From positions 806,001 through 870,000 of the forward strand of contig NZ_JAPMXC010000001.1 in assembly GCF_026624755.1 (NCBI RefSeq): a DNA stretch of 64,000 bases. Direction: 5' to 3'. Shown here piece by piece: positions 21,010 to 29,799 of this stretch; the first letter of the stretch is position 1; the number at the start of each line of letters is the position of its first letter. The stretch comes from Robbsia betulipollinis. Lineage in GTDB: Bacteria; Pseudomonadota; Gammaproteobacteria; Burkholderiales; Burkholderiaceae. Made by a program: the position numbers and the translations under genes. The notes beneath the pieces were generated by a model that had not been told where the DNA came from, searched no databases, and saw only the letters and a program-made list of their open reading frames with translations.

Positions 21010-21017
21010 GACGCCCT

Positions 21018-22445
21018 CTAGTACAGCAATTCGGAAAACGGCAGGAAGCGAACCGTATCGCCCGGGGCGATTGCCTGCCCTGGCGGATTGTCGACCAGTC
21101 CGTCGCCCCATACCGTGGACGTCAGTACCGCCGAACTCTGGCTGGGAAAAAGGTCGAGCCCGCCCTGGTCGTTCAGACGCGCACGCAGGAATTCGTTGCG
21201 CCGGTCGCCGCGCACCGTGAAATCGGCACGCACCCGCAGGCTGCGCGGCGCGACCGCGCGCACGCCTTGTACTCGCAGCAGAAAGGGCCGCACGAACAGC
21301 AGGAACGTCACGAAGGTCGACACCGGATTGCCGGGCAAGCCGATGAAGTAGGCTTCCCCGGCAATCGTTGCGTTGGTTGCGTCGTGGCTCGTTGCGTCGT
21401 GGCTGTTAGTTGCGTTATTCACGTCGGCCGCGAAGCGCCGCAGCGCACCGAAGGCCAGCGGCTTGCCGGGTTTCATCGCGATCTTCCACAGGGCGAGGCG
21501 CCCTTCCGCCTCGACCGCCGGCTTGACGTGATCCTCTTCGCCCACCGAGACGCCGCCGCTGGTCAACACCAGGTCGTGCCCGGCGGCGGCCTCGCGCAGG
21601 ACGGCGCGCGTGGCCTCCAGTTGGTCGGCGACGATGCCGTAGTCGGTCACCACGCAGCCCAGGTTGTCGAGCAGACCGCCCAGCGTGTAACGGTTCGAGT
21701 TGTAGATCGCCCCCGGCACCAGCGTCTCGCCCGGGCGCCGCAGTTCGTCGCCGGTGAACACCAGCGCGACCCGCAACCGGCGCACCACGCGCACCTGCGC
21801 GACGCCGACCGAGGCGGCGAGACCCAGCGCCTGCGCCGTCAGCCGCGTGCCCGCGTCCAGGATCACCGCGCCGGCACGAATGTCCGCGCCGCGCCGGTTG
21901 ATCCACTGCCCGGGAGCGCGCGCCGCGTCGGCGGCAAAGCGCACGGTGCCGCCATCGGTCCGCGCGTCTTCCTGGATCACGATGGTGTCGGCGCCGGCAG
22001 GCACCGGGGCGCCGGTGAAAATGCGCGCGACGCTGCCGGGCGCCAGTGCCGCCGGCGCGGTGCCCGCGGGAATGCGCTGCGAGACAGGCAAGGGAGCGCC
22101 GAACGACGATGCACCGGGCGGGGATGCCCCAAGGGGGAACGCCCCGGGCGGGGATGCCCCAGGTGAAGATGCCCCAGGTGAGGATGCCCCGGGCGGAAGT
22201 CCTGGAACCACGTCCGGCGCCAGGTCCGCCAGCCGTACCGCATAGCCGTCCATCGCGCTGACATCGGCCGGAGGCACGTCCAGCGTCGCAACGATCGGCG
22301 AAGCGAGCACGCGGCCGTTGGCCTGCTCGAGCGCGATCGTCTCCGTGTCCGCCAGCATGCGCGCGGCGTCGAGCAGCGCATCGAGCGCCTGCGCGGTGGT
22401 CAACATCGGCGCGTCGACGCGCGCCCCCGGTCCCGCTTGGTTCAT
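21018..22445 (-). CDS. moeA: Molybdopterin molybdenumtransferase
   Basis: MoeA inserts molybdate into adenylylated molybdopterin. Recognisable blocks are DVPPADVSAMDGYAVR, RIFTGAPVPAGADTIVIQED, VFTGDELRRPGE, DLVLTSGGVSVGEEDHVK and FIGLPGNPVSTFVTF. At 475 residues it is longer than the usual 400-410. The excess comes from a proline/glycine repeat insert (about residues 80-115, encoded by six 15-bp units) and an Asn/Ser/His/Asp/Ala/Thr-rich insert near 365. The first interrupts the N-terminal half after the VRLADLAPD segment. The ATG at 22445 is 32 bp after the thrC stop. Confidence 0.95.
   Translation of the reverse strand: MNQAGPGARVDAPMLTTAQALDALLDAARMLADTETIALEQANGRVLASPIVATLDVPPADVSAMDGYAVRLADLAPDVVPGLPPGASSPGASSPGASPPGAFPLGASPPGASSFGAPLPVSQRIPAGTAPAALAPGSVARIFTGAPVPAGADTIVIQEDARTDGGTVRFAADAARAPGQWINRRGADIRAGAVILDAGTRLTAQALGLAASVGVAQVRVVRRLRVALVFTGDELRRPGETLVPGAIYNSNRYTLGGLLDNLGCVVTDYGIVADQLEATRAVLREAAAGHDLVLTSGGVSVGEEDHVKPAVEAEGRLALWKIAMKPGKPLAFGALRRFAADVNNATNSHDATSHDATNATIAGEAYFIGLPGNPVSTFVTFLLFVRPFLLRVQGVRAVAPRSLRVRADFTVRGDRRNEFLRARLNDQGGLDLFPSQSSAVLTSTVWGDGLVDNPPGQAIAPGDTVRFLPFSELLY
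22108..22197. repeat. Six 15-bp tandem repeats inside moeA
   Basis: Six imperfect copies of a 15-bp unit resembling GATGCCCCAGGTGAG. On the coding strand they encode S/P-PGAS pentapeptides. Copies differ at one to five positions, so the array is older or less active than the one in the UDG gene. The unit keeps the frame. Confidence 0.92.
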
Positions 22446-22477
22446 CGATCGATTCCCGAAAATAACCGGCCTGGCCT

Positions 22478-23989
22478 TCAGCAGCCGGTGCGTGCCGCGA
22501 TGAAGTCCTTGACCTGCGCGACATCGGCGGCAAGCACCGTCGCGTGCTGCGGCAATGCCTCGATGCCGACGAAGGCCTGCGGCCGCTCCGGCTCCTGCTG
22601 CAAGGCCTCGCGGATCGTCTCGCCGAACTTGACCGGCTGCGCGGTCTCCAGCACGATCATCGGAATGCCCGCTTCGAGATGCGCGCGCGCGACATGCACG
22701 CCGTCGGCGGTGTGCGTGTCGATCATCGTGCTGTAGCGCGCGAAGACGTCGCGAATCGTCGCCAGACGGTCCTGGTGCACGCTGCGCCCGGACGCGAAGC
22801 CGAAGTCCGCGATCCGGCCGAATTCTGCGCCCTCGGCCAGGCTGAAACCGCCCTGCGACTCGACGTCCTGGAACAGCGCGCGCAACCGCTCGCCGTCGCG
22901 CCCGAGCAGATCGAACACGAAACGCTCGAAATTCGACGCCTTGGAGATGTCCATGCTCGGGCTGCTGGTCTGGCGCGTCTCGGCGGCGGTGCGCACCCGA
23001 TAGTGACCGGTGCGGAAGAACTCGTCGAGCACGTCGTTCTCGTTGGTGGCCACCACCAGACGGCGGATCGGCAGACCCATCATGCGGGCGATGTGGCCGG
23101 CGCAGACATTGCCGAAATTGCCCGAGGGCACCGTGAACGACACTTCCGGCAGCACGCCGTCCTCCGGATAGGCCTGCCCCTCGGTCGCGGCGAAGTAGCC
23201 CTTGAAGTAATAGACCACCTGCGCGACGACGCGCGCCCAGTTGATCGAGTTGACCGTGCCGATCCGGTGGCGCGCCTTGAACGCATGGTCGTTCGAGACG
23301 GCCTTCACGATGTCCTGGCAATCGTCGAACACACCCTCGAGCGCCAGATTGAAGATACCGGGGTCGTTCAGGCTGAACATCTGCGCGCGCTGGAACGGGC
23401 TCATCTTGTTGTGCGGCGACAGCATGAACACGCGCACGCCCTGCTTGCCGCGCATCGCGTACTCGGCGGCGCTGCCGGTGTCGCCGGAGGTCGCGCCGAG
23501 GATGTTCAGCGACGCGCCCTGCTTCGCCAGCACGTGCTCGAACAGGTTGCCGAGCAGCTGCATCGCCATGTCCTTGAACGCCAGTGTCGGACCATTGGAC
23601 AGTTCGAGCAGCGACAGCGACGTGGTGCCGCCACCCGGCGCAGCTTCCTCGCCGAGCATGCGCAGCGGCGTGATGTCCGCCGCGCGCTGGCCGTCGCGCA
23701 GATTGCAGTACACCTCGGGGGTATAGGTGCGTCGCGTCAGCGCATGCAGGTCCGCGGCGGGAATGTCGTCGCAGAAACGCGACAGGATCTCGAAGGCGAG
23801 GTCCGCATACGGCAGCGCACGCCACCGCGTCAGATCCTTGACGCTGACGCTCGGGTATTCCTCCGGCATGTACAGGCCGCCGTCCGGCGCCAGCCCGGCG
23901 AGCAGGATGTCCGAGAAGGCGACGTGTCCGGCGGGGCTGTCGCGCCCGGCGCGGTCCGTGCGGGTGCTGCGGGTCGAAACATAATGCAT
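22478..23989 (-). CDS. thrC: Threonine synthase
   Basis: PLP enzyme converting O-phosphohomoserine to threonine. The 503-residue protein starts MHYVSTRST, the usual signature of the proteobacterial long form. The PLP lysine is in GPTLAFKDMAMQ (about residue 128), followed by GATSGDTGSAAEYA (phosphate cup), SPHNKMSPFQRAQM and VPSGNFGNV. It lies 8 bp after hom, so the last steps of threonine synthesis are in one transcript. No thrB gene is seen in the window. Confidence 0.98.
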   Translation of the reverse strand: MHYVSTRSTRTDRAGRDSPAGHVAFSDILLAGLAPDGGLYMPEEYPSVSVKDLTRWRALPYADLAFEILSRFCDDIPAADLHALTRRTYTPEVYCNLRDGQRAADITPLRMLGEEAAPGGGTTSLSLLELSNGPTLAFKDMAMQLLGNLFEHVLAKQGASLNILGATSGDTGSAAEYAMRGKQGVRVFMLSPHNKMSPFQRAQMFSLNDPGIFNLALEGVFDDCQDIVKAVSNDHAFKARHRIGTVNSINWARVVAQVVYYFKGYFAATEGQAYPEDGVLPEVSFTVPSGNFGNVCAGHIARMMGLPIRRLVVATNENDVLDEFFRTGHYRVRTAAETRQTSSPSMDISKASNFERFVFDLLGRDGERLRALFQDVESQGGFSLAEGAEFGRIADFGFASGRSVHQDRLATIRDVFARYSTMIDTHTADGVHVARAHLEAGIPMIVLETAQPVKFGETIREALQQEPERPQAFVGIEALPQHATVLAADVAQVKDFIAARTGC

Positions 23990-23997
23990 GACGGTTC

Positions 23998-25374
23998 CTA
24001 CAGGTTTTCGGTGCGCAGCAAGGTGACCGGCGAGACGACCGTCTCCAGGGTCTCGATCTGCGCGATCGCGCGCCGCAGATTGCCTTCCAGCGTGATGTGG
24101 GTGAGTACCACCAGATCGGTCTCGCCCTCGCCCTCGCGCGACTCCTTCTGCAGCAGCGCGTCGACGGAGATGCCGAGGTCGGCCAGCGTCGTCGCGATCG
24201 AGGCGAGCACGCCGGTCACGTCGGCGACGCGCAGGCGCAGGTAGTAGGCGCTCTTGATCGCGTCGATCGGCAGGATGGGCGTATCGGACAACTGGTCAGG
24301 CTGGAACGCCAGGTGCGGCGTGCGGTGCTCGGGGTCCGCGGTATGCAGCCGCGTGACATCGACCAGATCGGCGACCATCGCCGAGGCGGTCGGCTCGGCA
24401 CCCGCGCCCTTGCCGTAATACAGGGTCGTGCCGACGGCGTCGCCCTGCACCGCGACCGCATTCATCGCGCCTTCGACATTGGCGATCAGGCGCTTGGAGG
24501 GAATCAGCGTGGGGTGCACGCGCAGCTCGATGCCGTCGGCGCTGCGCCGCGTGATGCCCAGCAGCTTGATCCGGTAGCCCAGTTCCTCGGCATAGCGGAG
24601 GTCGATCGCGTCGAGCCGGCTGATGCCCTCGACGTACGCGCGGTCGAACTGGATCGGCACGCCGAACGCGATCGCGCTCATCAGCGTGAGCTTGTGCGCG
24701 GCGTCCACCCCCTCGATGTCGAAGGTCGGGTCGGCCTCGGCGTAGCCGAGCTTTTGCGCGTCGGCGAGTGCCGTGGCGAAATCGACGCCGCGATCGCGCA
24801 TCTCCGACAGGATGAAGTTGGTCGTGCCGTTGATGATGCCGGCGATCCATTCGATCCGGTTGCCGGACAAGCCTTCGCGCAGCGCCTTGATGATCGGGAT
24901 ACCACCCGCCACCGCCGCCTCGAACGCGACCATCACGCCACGCGCGTGCGCGGCCTGGAAGATTTCCGTGCCGTGGATCGCGAGCAGTGCCTTGTTCGCG
25001 GTCACGACGTGCTTGCCATGCGCAATGGCGGCGAGCACCAGTTCGCGCGCGCGCTCGGTGCCACCGATCGTCTCGACGACGATATCGATCGACGGGTCCG
25101 CGACCAGCCCCTCGAAATCGGTGTCGATCGTGGGCGTACCGGCGGCGGGCATACCGGCAGCGGGCGTACCGGCAGCGGGCGTACCGGCGGCGCCGGTGCG
25201 CGGGAGCGCGTCGAGCGCCGCGCGGGCACGCTCGACGCTGCGCACGGCGATGCGCGTGATCTCGATGCCGCGGCCGGCGCGGCGCCTGATTTCTTCCTGA
25301 TTCCGGCGCAGCACCGCATAGGTGCCGCAGCCCACCGTGCCGAAGCCCAGTATTCCCGCTTTGATCGATTCCAT
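23998..25374 (-). CDS. hom: Homoserine dehydrogenase
   Basis: Reduces aspartate semialdehyde to homoserine. The N-terminal NAD(P) fold has GFGTVGCGTYAVL. The catalytic domain has VAGGIPIIKALREGLSGNRI, GIINGTTNFIL, and AEADPTFDIEGVDAAHKL with the proton-relay lysine. A C-terminal ACT domain (about 370-455, VADVTGVLASIATTLADLGI) suggests threonine feedback. At 458 residues it is slightly long because of a Gly-Thr-Pro-Ala-Ala repeat insert (about 60-80, four 15-bp units) in the nucleotide-binding domain. It sits between alaA and thrC on the same strand. Confidence 0.98.
   Translation of the reverse strand: MESIKAGILGFGTVGCGTYAVLRRNQEEIRRRAGRGIEITRIAVRSVERARAALDALPRTGAAGTPAAGTPAAGMPAAGTPTIDTDFEGLVADPSIDIVVETIGGTERARELVLAAIAHGKHVVTANKALLAIHGTEIFQAAHARGVMVAFEAAVAGGIPIIKALREGLSGNRIEWIAGIINGTTNFILSEMRDRGVDFATALADAQKLGYAEADPTFDIEGVDAAHKLTLMSAIAFGVPIQFDRAYVEGISRLDAIDLRYAEELGYRIKLLGITRRSADGIELRVHPTLIPSKRLIANVEGAMNAVAVQGDAVGTTLYYGKGAGAEPTASAMVADLVDVTRLHTADPEHRTPHLAFQPDQLSDTPILPIDAIKSAYYLRLRVADVTGVLASIATTLADLGISVDALLQKESREGEGETDLVVLTHITLEGNLRRAIAQIETLETVVSPVTLLRTENL
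25136..25195. repeat. Four 15-bp tandem repeats inside hom
   Basis: Four near-identical copies of GTACCGGCAGCGGGC, differing at one to three positions, encode Ala-Gly-Thr/Met-Pro-Ala units. They sit within the NAD-binding domain, where most homologues have a short loop. Confidence 0.9.
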
Positions 25375-25449
25375 TCGGCAGTTCTTTGATAAGGATGAAA
25401 AAATGCGCGCCTGCCTTGCCCGCGCCGGTGCTTGGCGCGGTGCCGGCGC

Positions 25450-26676
25450 TCAGGCCGTATGGCGTTTGCGATAGCCGTCAAGGAAACGGGCGATGCGCTC
25501 CATCGCCAGCGCCAGGTCATCGACATTCGGCAGGAAAACCACGCGGAAGTGGTCGGTCCGCGGCCAGTTGAAGCCGGTGCCCTGCACCACCAGCACCTTC
25601 TCCTCGCGCAACATGTCGAAAATGAACTGCTGATCGTCGGCGATCGGATAGACCGCCGGGTCGAGCCGCGGGAACAGATACAGCGCCGCCTTCGGCTTCA
25701 CGCAGCTCACGCCCGGGATCGCGGTGAGCATGGCATGCGCCATGTCGCGCTGCTTGTACAGCCGCCCGCCGGGCGCGATCAGGTCGTCGATGCTCTGATA
25801 GCCGCCCAGCGCGGTCTGGATCGCGTACTGGCCGGGCACGTTCGCGCACAGCCGCATCGTCGCCAGGATGTTCAGCCCCTCGATGTAGTCGCGCGCGTGA
25901 CGCTTGTCGCCGGAAACCACCATCCAGCCCGCGCGAAAGCCGCACGAACGATAGCTTTTCGACAAGCCGTTGAAGGTGATGGTCAGCACGTCGTCGGAGA
26001 GCGCCGCCATCGCGGTATGCGTCGCGCCGTCGTACAGGATCTTGTCGTAGATCTCGTCCGCGTACAGGATCAGGTCGTGCTGGCGCGCCAGCTCGATGAT
26101 CTCCAGCAGCAGCGCGTCCGGATAAAGCGCGCCGGTGGGGTTGTTCGGGTTGATGACGACGATGGCCCGCGTGTTCGGCGTGATGCGCGCGCGCATGTCG
26201 TCGATGTCCGGCAGCCAGCCGCTGCCCTCGTCGCACAGGTAATGTACCGGCGTGCCGCCCGAGAGGCTGATCGCGGCGGTCCACAACGGGTAGTCCGGCG
26301 CCGGCACCAGCACCTCGTCGCCTTCGTTGAGCAGCCCCTGCATCGCCATCACGATCAGCTCGGACGCGCCGTTGCCGATATAGATGTCGTCGAGTCCGAC
26401 GTTCGCCACGCGCTGTTTCTGCGTGTAGTGCATCACGGCCTTGCGCGCGGCGAACACGCCCTTCGAATCCGAATAGCCGGATGACGCCGGCAGGTTGCGG
26501 ATCATGTCCTGGACGATTTCGTCGGGCGCCTCGAAGCCGAACGGCGCGAGGTTGCCGATGTTCAGCTTGATGATGCGCTGTCCCTCCTCTTCGAGACGGC
26601 GCGCCTCGTCGAGGACCGGCCCACGGATGTCATAGCAGACGTTCGACAGCTTGTGCGATTTGAGAATGGATTTCAC
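25450..26676 (-). CDS. alaA: Alanine-synthesising aminotransferase AlaA
   Basis: PLP-dependent fold-type I aminotransferase that makes alanine from pyruvate and glutamate. The sequence runs closely parallel to E. coli AlaA (YfbQ): KLSNVCYDIRGPVLDEARRL, FGFEAPDEIVQDMIRNLP, GNGASELIVMAMQGLL, VINPNNPTGA, YADEIYDKILYD, and the PLP lysine in ITFNGLSKSYR. The GTG at 26676 gives 408 residues starting VKSILKSHKL, the family start; the longer open frame upstream is arginine-rich noise. The hom start lies 75 bp downstream, and a common transcript with hom and thrC is likely. Confidence 0.95.
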   Translation of the reverse strand: MKSILKSHKLSNVCYDIRGPVLDEARRLEEEGQRIIKLNIGNLAPFGFEAPDEIVQDMIRNLPASSGYSDSKGVFAARKAVMHYTQKQRVANVGLDDIYIGNGASELIVMAMQGLLNEGDEVLVPAPDYPLWTAAISLSGGTPVHYLCDEGSGWLPDIDDMRARITPNTRAIVVINPNNPTGALYPDALLLEIIELARQHDLILYADEIYDKILYDGATHTAMAALSDDVLTITFNGLSKSYRSCGFRAGWMVVSGDKRHARDYIEGLNILATMRLCANVPGQYAIQTALGGYQSIDDLIAPGGRLYKQRDMAHAMLTAIPGVSCVKPKAALYLFPRLDPAVYPIADDQQFIFDMLREEKVLVVQGTGFNWPRTDHFRVVFLPNVDDLALAMERIARFLDGYRKRHTA

Positions 26677-27112
26677 GGCGTCAACACGGTATGGAATACG
26701 TTGTTTTACTCTGGAAGGCGGACCGGGGCGACGCGGCGCCCGTGTATCCGGCGCATCGCCCGGCGGCGCCGCGATGCGCCGCCGGACACCGGTGCGGCGG
26801 GCCGGCAAGGCGACACGCCACGCACGCGGGAACGCCCTTCGCGCGGGTCGCCGCGGCCGCTCCCCCGGCGCCGCCTCGCGCCGAATCCGGCAGGTTCCGC
26901 TGCCGCGAACGCCCGAAACCCGCGCCGGCGGCGCCGTTCGGACCAGGCCACCAAAAGTGCGCAGCCCGCTTCCTCGAAAAGTTATAATTCGAGCGATTAT
27001 GACAGAATTCCCGCGCCGGACGGCCTCCAGACGGGAGACCCGGGCGGATCGGCTCGAAGGCCGGGCCTGCGCCGAACATCGCCATGCCGCGGACCGCAAC
27101 AGGAAGATCGCT
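26677..27112. other. Divergent intergenic region between alaA and the Mth938-domain gene
   Basis: About 435 bp, very GC-rich between 26710 and 26940, with no convincing coding sequence. A TATAAT lies at 26983-26988 on the plus strand without a good -35. An in-frame ATG at 26999 would add 38 arginine-rich residues to the downstream protein, but these have no family counterpart. Confidence 0.5.
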
Positions 27113-27490
27113 TTGAAACTACAGCAGGAATCGAATGCGGAACTGAACAACGTCACGGCATACGGACGGGACTACGTCGAGGTCAACAAGGAGCGCTTCA
27201 CGCACAGCCTGCTGCTGTTCCCGCAGGGGCCGGTCCTGCCCTGGCCGGTCGGCGGGTTCGAGACCCTGCGTCCGGCCGATTTCGACCTGCTCGCGCAAGC
27301 GTCGCCGGAACTGGTACTGTTCGGCACCGGCGAGCGTCTGCGTTTCGGTCATCCGCGTCTGTTCGCGGCGCTGTCGGCGCAACGCATCGGCGTCGAGACG
27401 ATGGACCTGAGCGCCGCGTGCCGGACCTTCAACATTCTGGTTTCCGAGGGCCGGCGGGCGGCCGCCGCGTTGCTGATCGCGCCGGTCTGA
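27113..27490 (+). CDS. Mth938-domain (DUF498/NDUFAF3-like) protein
   Basis: A small soluble protein (125 residues) of the Mth938 fold. Eukaryotic relatives help assemble respiratory complex I; the bacterial role is not established. The family blocks VTAYGRDYVEVNKERF, LVLFGTGERLRF, and MDLSAACRTFNILVSEGRRAAAALLI are all present. The TTG at 27113 is the best start: AGGAAG lies six bases upstream and LKLQQESN matches the usual MKL start. An ATG at 26999 is possible but unlikely. It lies 92 bp upstream of arnT, on the same strand, so it may share the arn transcript. Confidence 0.87.
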   Translation: MKLQQESNAELNNVTAYGRDYVEVNKERFTHSLLLFPQGPVLPWPVGGFETLRPADFDLLAQASPELVLFGTGERLRFGHPRLFAALSAQRIGVETMDLSAACRTFNILVSEGRRAAAALLIAPV

Positions 27491-27582
27491 CCGCGTGCGG
27501 CGTCGGCAGGCCATTGCCCGCTCCGCCGCTCCACCCCGGCTGCTGCGGGACCCTTACTGTCGCATCGTCGCTTTCTGCCCAC

Positions 27583-29298
27583 ATGGATCATCAAAATTCC
27601 TGGTCGCCGCTGTCCCGGGGCGTGTTCTTCCTGCTGATCGCGGCGTTCACCGTTCTCTGGTTCGGTCAGCTCGACATCCGCCACCTGATTCCCAGCGACG
27701 AGGGCCGCTATGCCGAGATGGCACGGGAAATGTTCGTCGACCGCGACTGGGTGACGCTGCGCTACAACGGCTACAAGTATTTCGAGAAACCGCCGCTGCA
27801 AACCTGGATGACCGCGCTCGCCTATGCCGGTTTCGGCATCGGCGACTGGCAGGCGCGGCTGTGGACGGCGTTGAGCGGCTATGGCGCGGTGCTGGTGGTG
27901 GGCTACACGGGCGCGCGGGTGTTCAATCCCGCCGCGGGTTTCTTCGCCGCGGTCGCGCTGGCCGCCAGCCCCTACTGGAACCTGATGGGTCATTTCAACG
28001 CGCTCGACATGGGTTTGTCGTTGATGATGACGCTGACGCTGTGCAGCCTCCTGCTCGCCCAGCGCCCGGGCCTGTCGACCGGCGCGACGCGCGGCTGGAT
28101 GTGGCTGTGCTGGGCGTCGATGGCGCTCGCCGTGCTGAGCAAGGGCCTGATCGGCATCGTCCTGCCCGGCGCGGTGCTGGTCCTGTACTCGGCATTCGCG
28201 CGCGACGGCGCCGTCTGGCGGCGCCTCTATCTGTTCAGCGGCCTGCTGATCTTCCTGGCGATCACCGCGCCGTGGTTCATCCTGGTGCAGTCGCGCAATC
28301 CGGAATTCTTCGATTTCTTCTTCATCAACGAACACTTTCGACGCTTCCTGCTGCCCGATCACCACCGCGCCGGCGTGCCCTATTATTTCGTGCCGGTGCT
28401 GCTCGTCGGTTTTCTGCCCTGGCTCTCGGTCTTCGGTCAGAGCGTGTGGCAGGCCCTGCGCCTGCCGCGGCAGCCGAATAATTTCTCGCCGGTCATCATG
28501 ATCTGCGTCTGGGCGGTCTTCATCTTCCTCTTTTTCAGCCTGTCGAAATCGAAGCTGGTGTCGTACACGCTGCCGGTGGCGCCGGCGCTGGCGCTGCTGA
28601 TCGGCCGCTACCTGCCGACGCTGAGCCGCGCGCACTGGCAACGCCATCTCGCCGGCTACGCGGTCTTTCTGATCGCGGCGGCGATCGGCGTGGTCTATCT
28701 GTCGAATTTCGGCGACGCACGTACCCCGAACGCACTCTACCGCCACTTCCAGACCTGGCTCTGGATCGCGCTGGCCGTGGCGCTGGCGGGCGTCGCGCTG
28801 GCGGCATGGTGCAACCGTTCGTCCTTGCCGGCGGCACCCGCAAAAGCCACGGTCGTGTTCGCCGCCGCCTGGTTCCTGCTTGCCGGCATCGGCGGCAACG
28901 CGCACGAGATCTTCGGCCGCGCCAGCTCGGGCGTGCTGCTGGCCCCCGCGGTCAAGGCCGCGATCGCCCGCCTGCCGGCGAACACGCCGTTCTATTCGAT
29001 CGATCTGCTCGATCACACCTTGCCGTTCTACGTCGGCCATACGATGATCATGGTCCAGCGGGAGGATGAACTCTCGTTCGGTATCGGCGTCGAACCGCAG
29101 AAGTGGGTGCCGACCATCGACGCCTGGCAGACGCTCTGGCGCCGCAGCGGCACCGGCCTCGCCGTGATGGCGCCGTCGCGCTACCGGGAACTGGCCGCCG
29201 CAGGTCTGCCGATGACGGTGATCGCGCGCGACGAACGCCGCGTGGTCGTGTCCCGTTCGCCCGATGCGGCCCCCGCCATCGCTTCGGAAAACCATTGA
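27583..29298 (+). CDS. arnT: Undecaprenyl phosphate-alpha-L-Ara4N transferase
   Basis: Inner-membrane glycosyltransferase (PMT/GT-C fold) that moves L-Ara4N from the lipid carrier to lipid A phosphates, lowering its negative charge and blocking cationic peptides such as polymyxin. The 571-residue protein has about 12 hydrophobic segments. The first periplasmic loop contains PSDEGRYAEMAREM (catalytic acidic region), then YFEKPPLQTWMTALAY, SKGLIGIVLPG, FFINEHFRRFL, and SLSKSKLVSYTLPVAPALALL. The ATG at 27583 starts MDHQNSW. The stop overlaps the next gene by one base. Confidence 0.95.
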   Translation: MDHQNSWSPLSRGVFFLLIAAFTVLWFGQLDIRHLIPSDEGRYAEMAREMFVDRDWVTLRYNGYKYFEKPPLQTWMTALAYAGFGIGDWQARLWTALSGYGAVLVVGYTGARVFNPAAGFFAAVALAASPYWNLMGHFNALDMGLSLMMTLTLCSLLLAQRPGLSTGATRGWMWLCWASMALAVLSKGLIGIVLPGAVLVLYSAFARDGAVWRRLYLFSGLLIFLAITAPWFILVQSRNPEFFDFFFINEHFRRFLLPDHHRAGVPYYFVPVLLVGFLPWLSVFGQSVWQALRLPRQPNNFSPVIMICVWAVFIFLFFSLSKSKLVSYTLPVAPALALLIGRYLPTLSRAHWQRHLAGYAVFLIAAAIGVVYLSNFGDARTPNALYRHFQTWLWIALAVALAGVALAAWCNRSSLPAAPAKATVVFAAAWFLLAGIGGNAHEIFGRASSGVLLAPAVKAAIARLPANTPFYSIDLLDHTLPFYVGHTMIMVQREDELSFGIGVEPQKWVPTIDAWQTLWRRSGTGLAVMAPSRYRELAAAGLPMTVIARDERRVVVSRSPDAAPAIASENH

Positions 29299-29669
29299 TG
29301 ACCCCGATCGCTTTTACCCTGATCGTCACGGGCGTGCTGCTCAACGCCTGCGCGCAGTTGCTGCTGAAGGCCGGCACCAACGCCGTCGGCCATTTCGAAT
29401 TTTCCCGCGCCAACCTGTTGCCGATCGCGCTGCGCCTGGGCACGCAATGGCCGATCGTCGGCGGTCTCGCCTGCTATGTCGTCAGCGTCGTGGTCTGGAT
29501 CATGGCGCTGTCGCGCGTCGACGTCTCGCTCGCCTACCCGATGCTGTCGCTCGGCTATGTGGTCAACGCCATCGCCGCGTACTATCTGTTCGGCGAGGCG
29601 TTGACGATGCAGCGCCTGCTCGGCATCGGCATCGTCCTGGTCGGCGTCTACGTGCTGGCCCGCACCTGA
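29298..29669 (+). CDS. SMR-type membrane protein, ArnE/ArnF-like flippase subunit
   Basis: A 123-residue protein with four hydrophobic segments, of the small multidrug resistance fold. It has LLLKAGTNAVG near the N-terminus and SLAYPMLSLGYVVNAIAAYYLFGE in the second half, like E. coli ArnE and ArnF, which together flip Ara4N-undecaprenyl phosphate. Only one such gene is present here, so it may act as a homodimer or with a partner encoded elsewhere. Start and arnT stop share a base (TGATG), indicating translational coupling. Confidence 0.88.
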   Translation: MTPIAFTLIVTGVLLNACAQLLLKAGTNAVGHFEFSRANLLPIALRLGTQWPIVGGLACYVVSVVVWIMALSRVDVSLAYPMLSLGYVVNAIAAYYLFGEALTMQRLLGIGIVLVGVYVLART

Positions 29670-29799
29670 TGCACGCCCGCATCCTCTCCGGGCGCGACCG
29701 CCGGCCCCGCCCCACCGGCGCGGGTCGCGCGCGCGCCCTGCCGTTTTGGCCGAACCGCCATTCCCGGCATCGGCCGTCCCCTCCGTGAGCCCACCCATC

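Noticed and set aside
26999-27112. Longer start (ATG 26999) for the Mth938-domain protein
   Set aside because: The extra 38 residues are arginine-rich without family match, while the TTG at 27113 has a good ribosome-binding site and the conserved first residues.
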